DNA of 50,644 nucleotides from Acidobacteriota bacterium (GTDB taxonomy: Bacteria; Acidobacteriota; Terriglobia; Acidiferrales; UBA7541), in assembly GCA_003166795.1 (NCBI GenBank), contig PMUS01000093.1, forward strand, positions 1,891-52,534, given 5' to 3'. The position numbers were made by a program, and so were the translations under genes. Each line of letters opens with the position of its first letter. Within the stretch, counting starts at the first letter, position 1. The notes beneath the pieces are model-generated. The model was not told the origin of the DNA and made no database searches. It was given only the letters and a program-made list of their open reading frames with translations. Positions 50,601 through 50,644 of this stretch are shown one piece after another.

Positions 50601-50644
50601 CGTAACCGATCCGCCTTCGATAATACGAATGGGAGTCCGGTCGG

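Overview
Organism: GC-rich, leaderless stretches of short operons, with paired DUF1800/DUF1501 secreted proteins, a FolE/PTPS operon, MacA/MacB-like permeases, an M13 peptidase and many small secreted proteins of unknown function. This gene content suggests a soil-type Acidobacteriota chromosome; that placement is an inference from gene content, not from a marker-gene tree. No rRNA, tRNA or CRISPR array was seen. Layout: 1-1941 is the 3' part of a membrane pyrophosphatase (hppA), followed by a repeat-rich gap with REP-like hairpins. 2603-5796 (minus) is a DUF1800-DUF1501 pair. 5934-9389 holds a YihY-type membrane protein, a class-III aminotransferase, a DEDD exonuclease with no normal start codon, and a small secreted protein. 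9383-12618 (minus) is a tight operon led by a BadF-type sugar kinase and followed by four uncharacterised proteins. 12692-21584 carries an SSS symporter, a corrinoid-binding-like protein, NamZ (exo-N-acetylmuramidase), a secreted NagZ-AmiE fusion, MurQ and MurA. 21706-24315 is the conserved rpsO-pnp pair. 24443-26968 is a four-gene overlapping operon of a GT2 glycosyltransferase, two PTPS-II-type enzymes and FolE. 27023-35570 contains a TlpA-like thioredoxin, a MacA-like adaptor with two MacB-like permeases, a copper P-type ATPase, an FmdB zinc ribbon and GalU. 35657-48203 contains TsaD, an SDR, a TPR/double-retropepsin protein, a beta-propeller and J-domain pair, DinB, M13 peptidase, aldehyde dehydrogenase and two small secreted proteins. 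48291-50592 is a complete, AT-richer IS1-family transposon with passenger genes. How the genes work together: the best-supported system is peptidoglycan sugar salvage. NamZ and the NagZ-AmiE fusion would take murein fragments apart to GlcNAc, MurNAc and peptide outside the cytoplasm; the SSS symporter could import MurNAc; the BadF-type kinase could phosphorylate it; MurQ would turn MurNAc-6-P into GlcNAc-6-P; and MurA, 6 bp downstream of murQ, starts the way back to UDP-MurNAc. This resembles the PTS-independent MurT-MurK-MurQ route described in Tannerella. The roles of the transporter and kinase are inferred from context. The clearest mobile feature is the 2.3-kb transposon, whose two 22-bp ends are perfect inverted repeats flanked by an 8-bp direct repeat. 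It carries a DUF5343 protein, a possible 29-residue ORF ending in a strong hairpin, and a small basic GGLKGGK protein.
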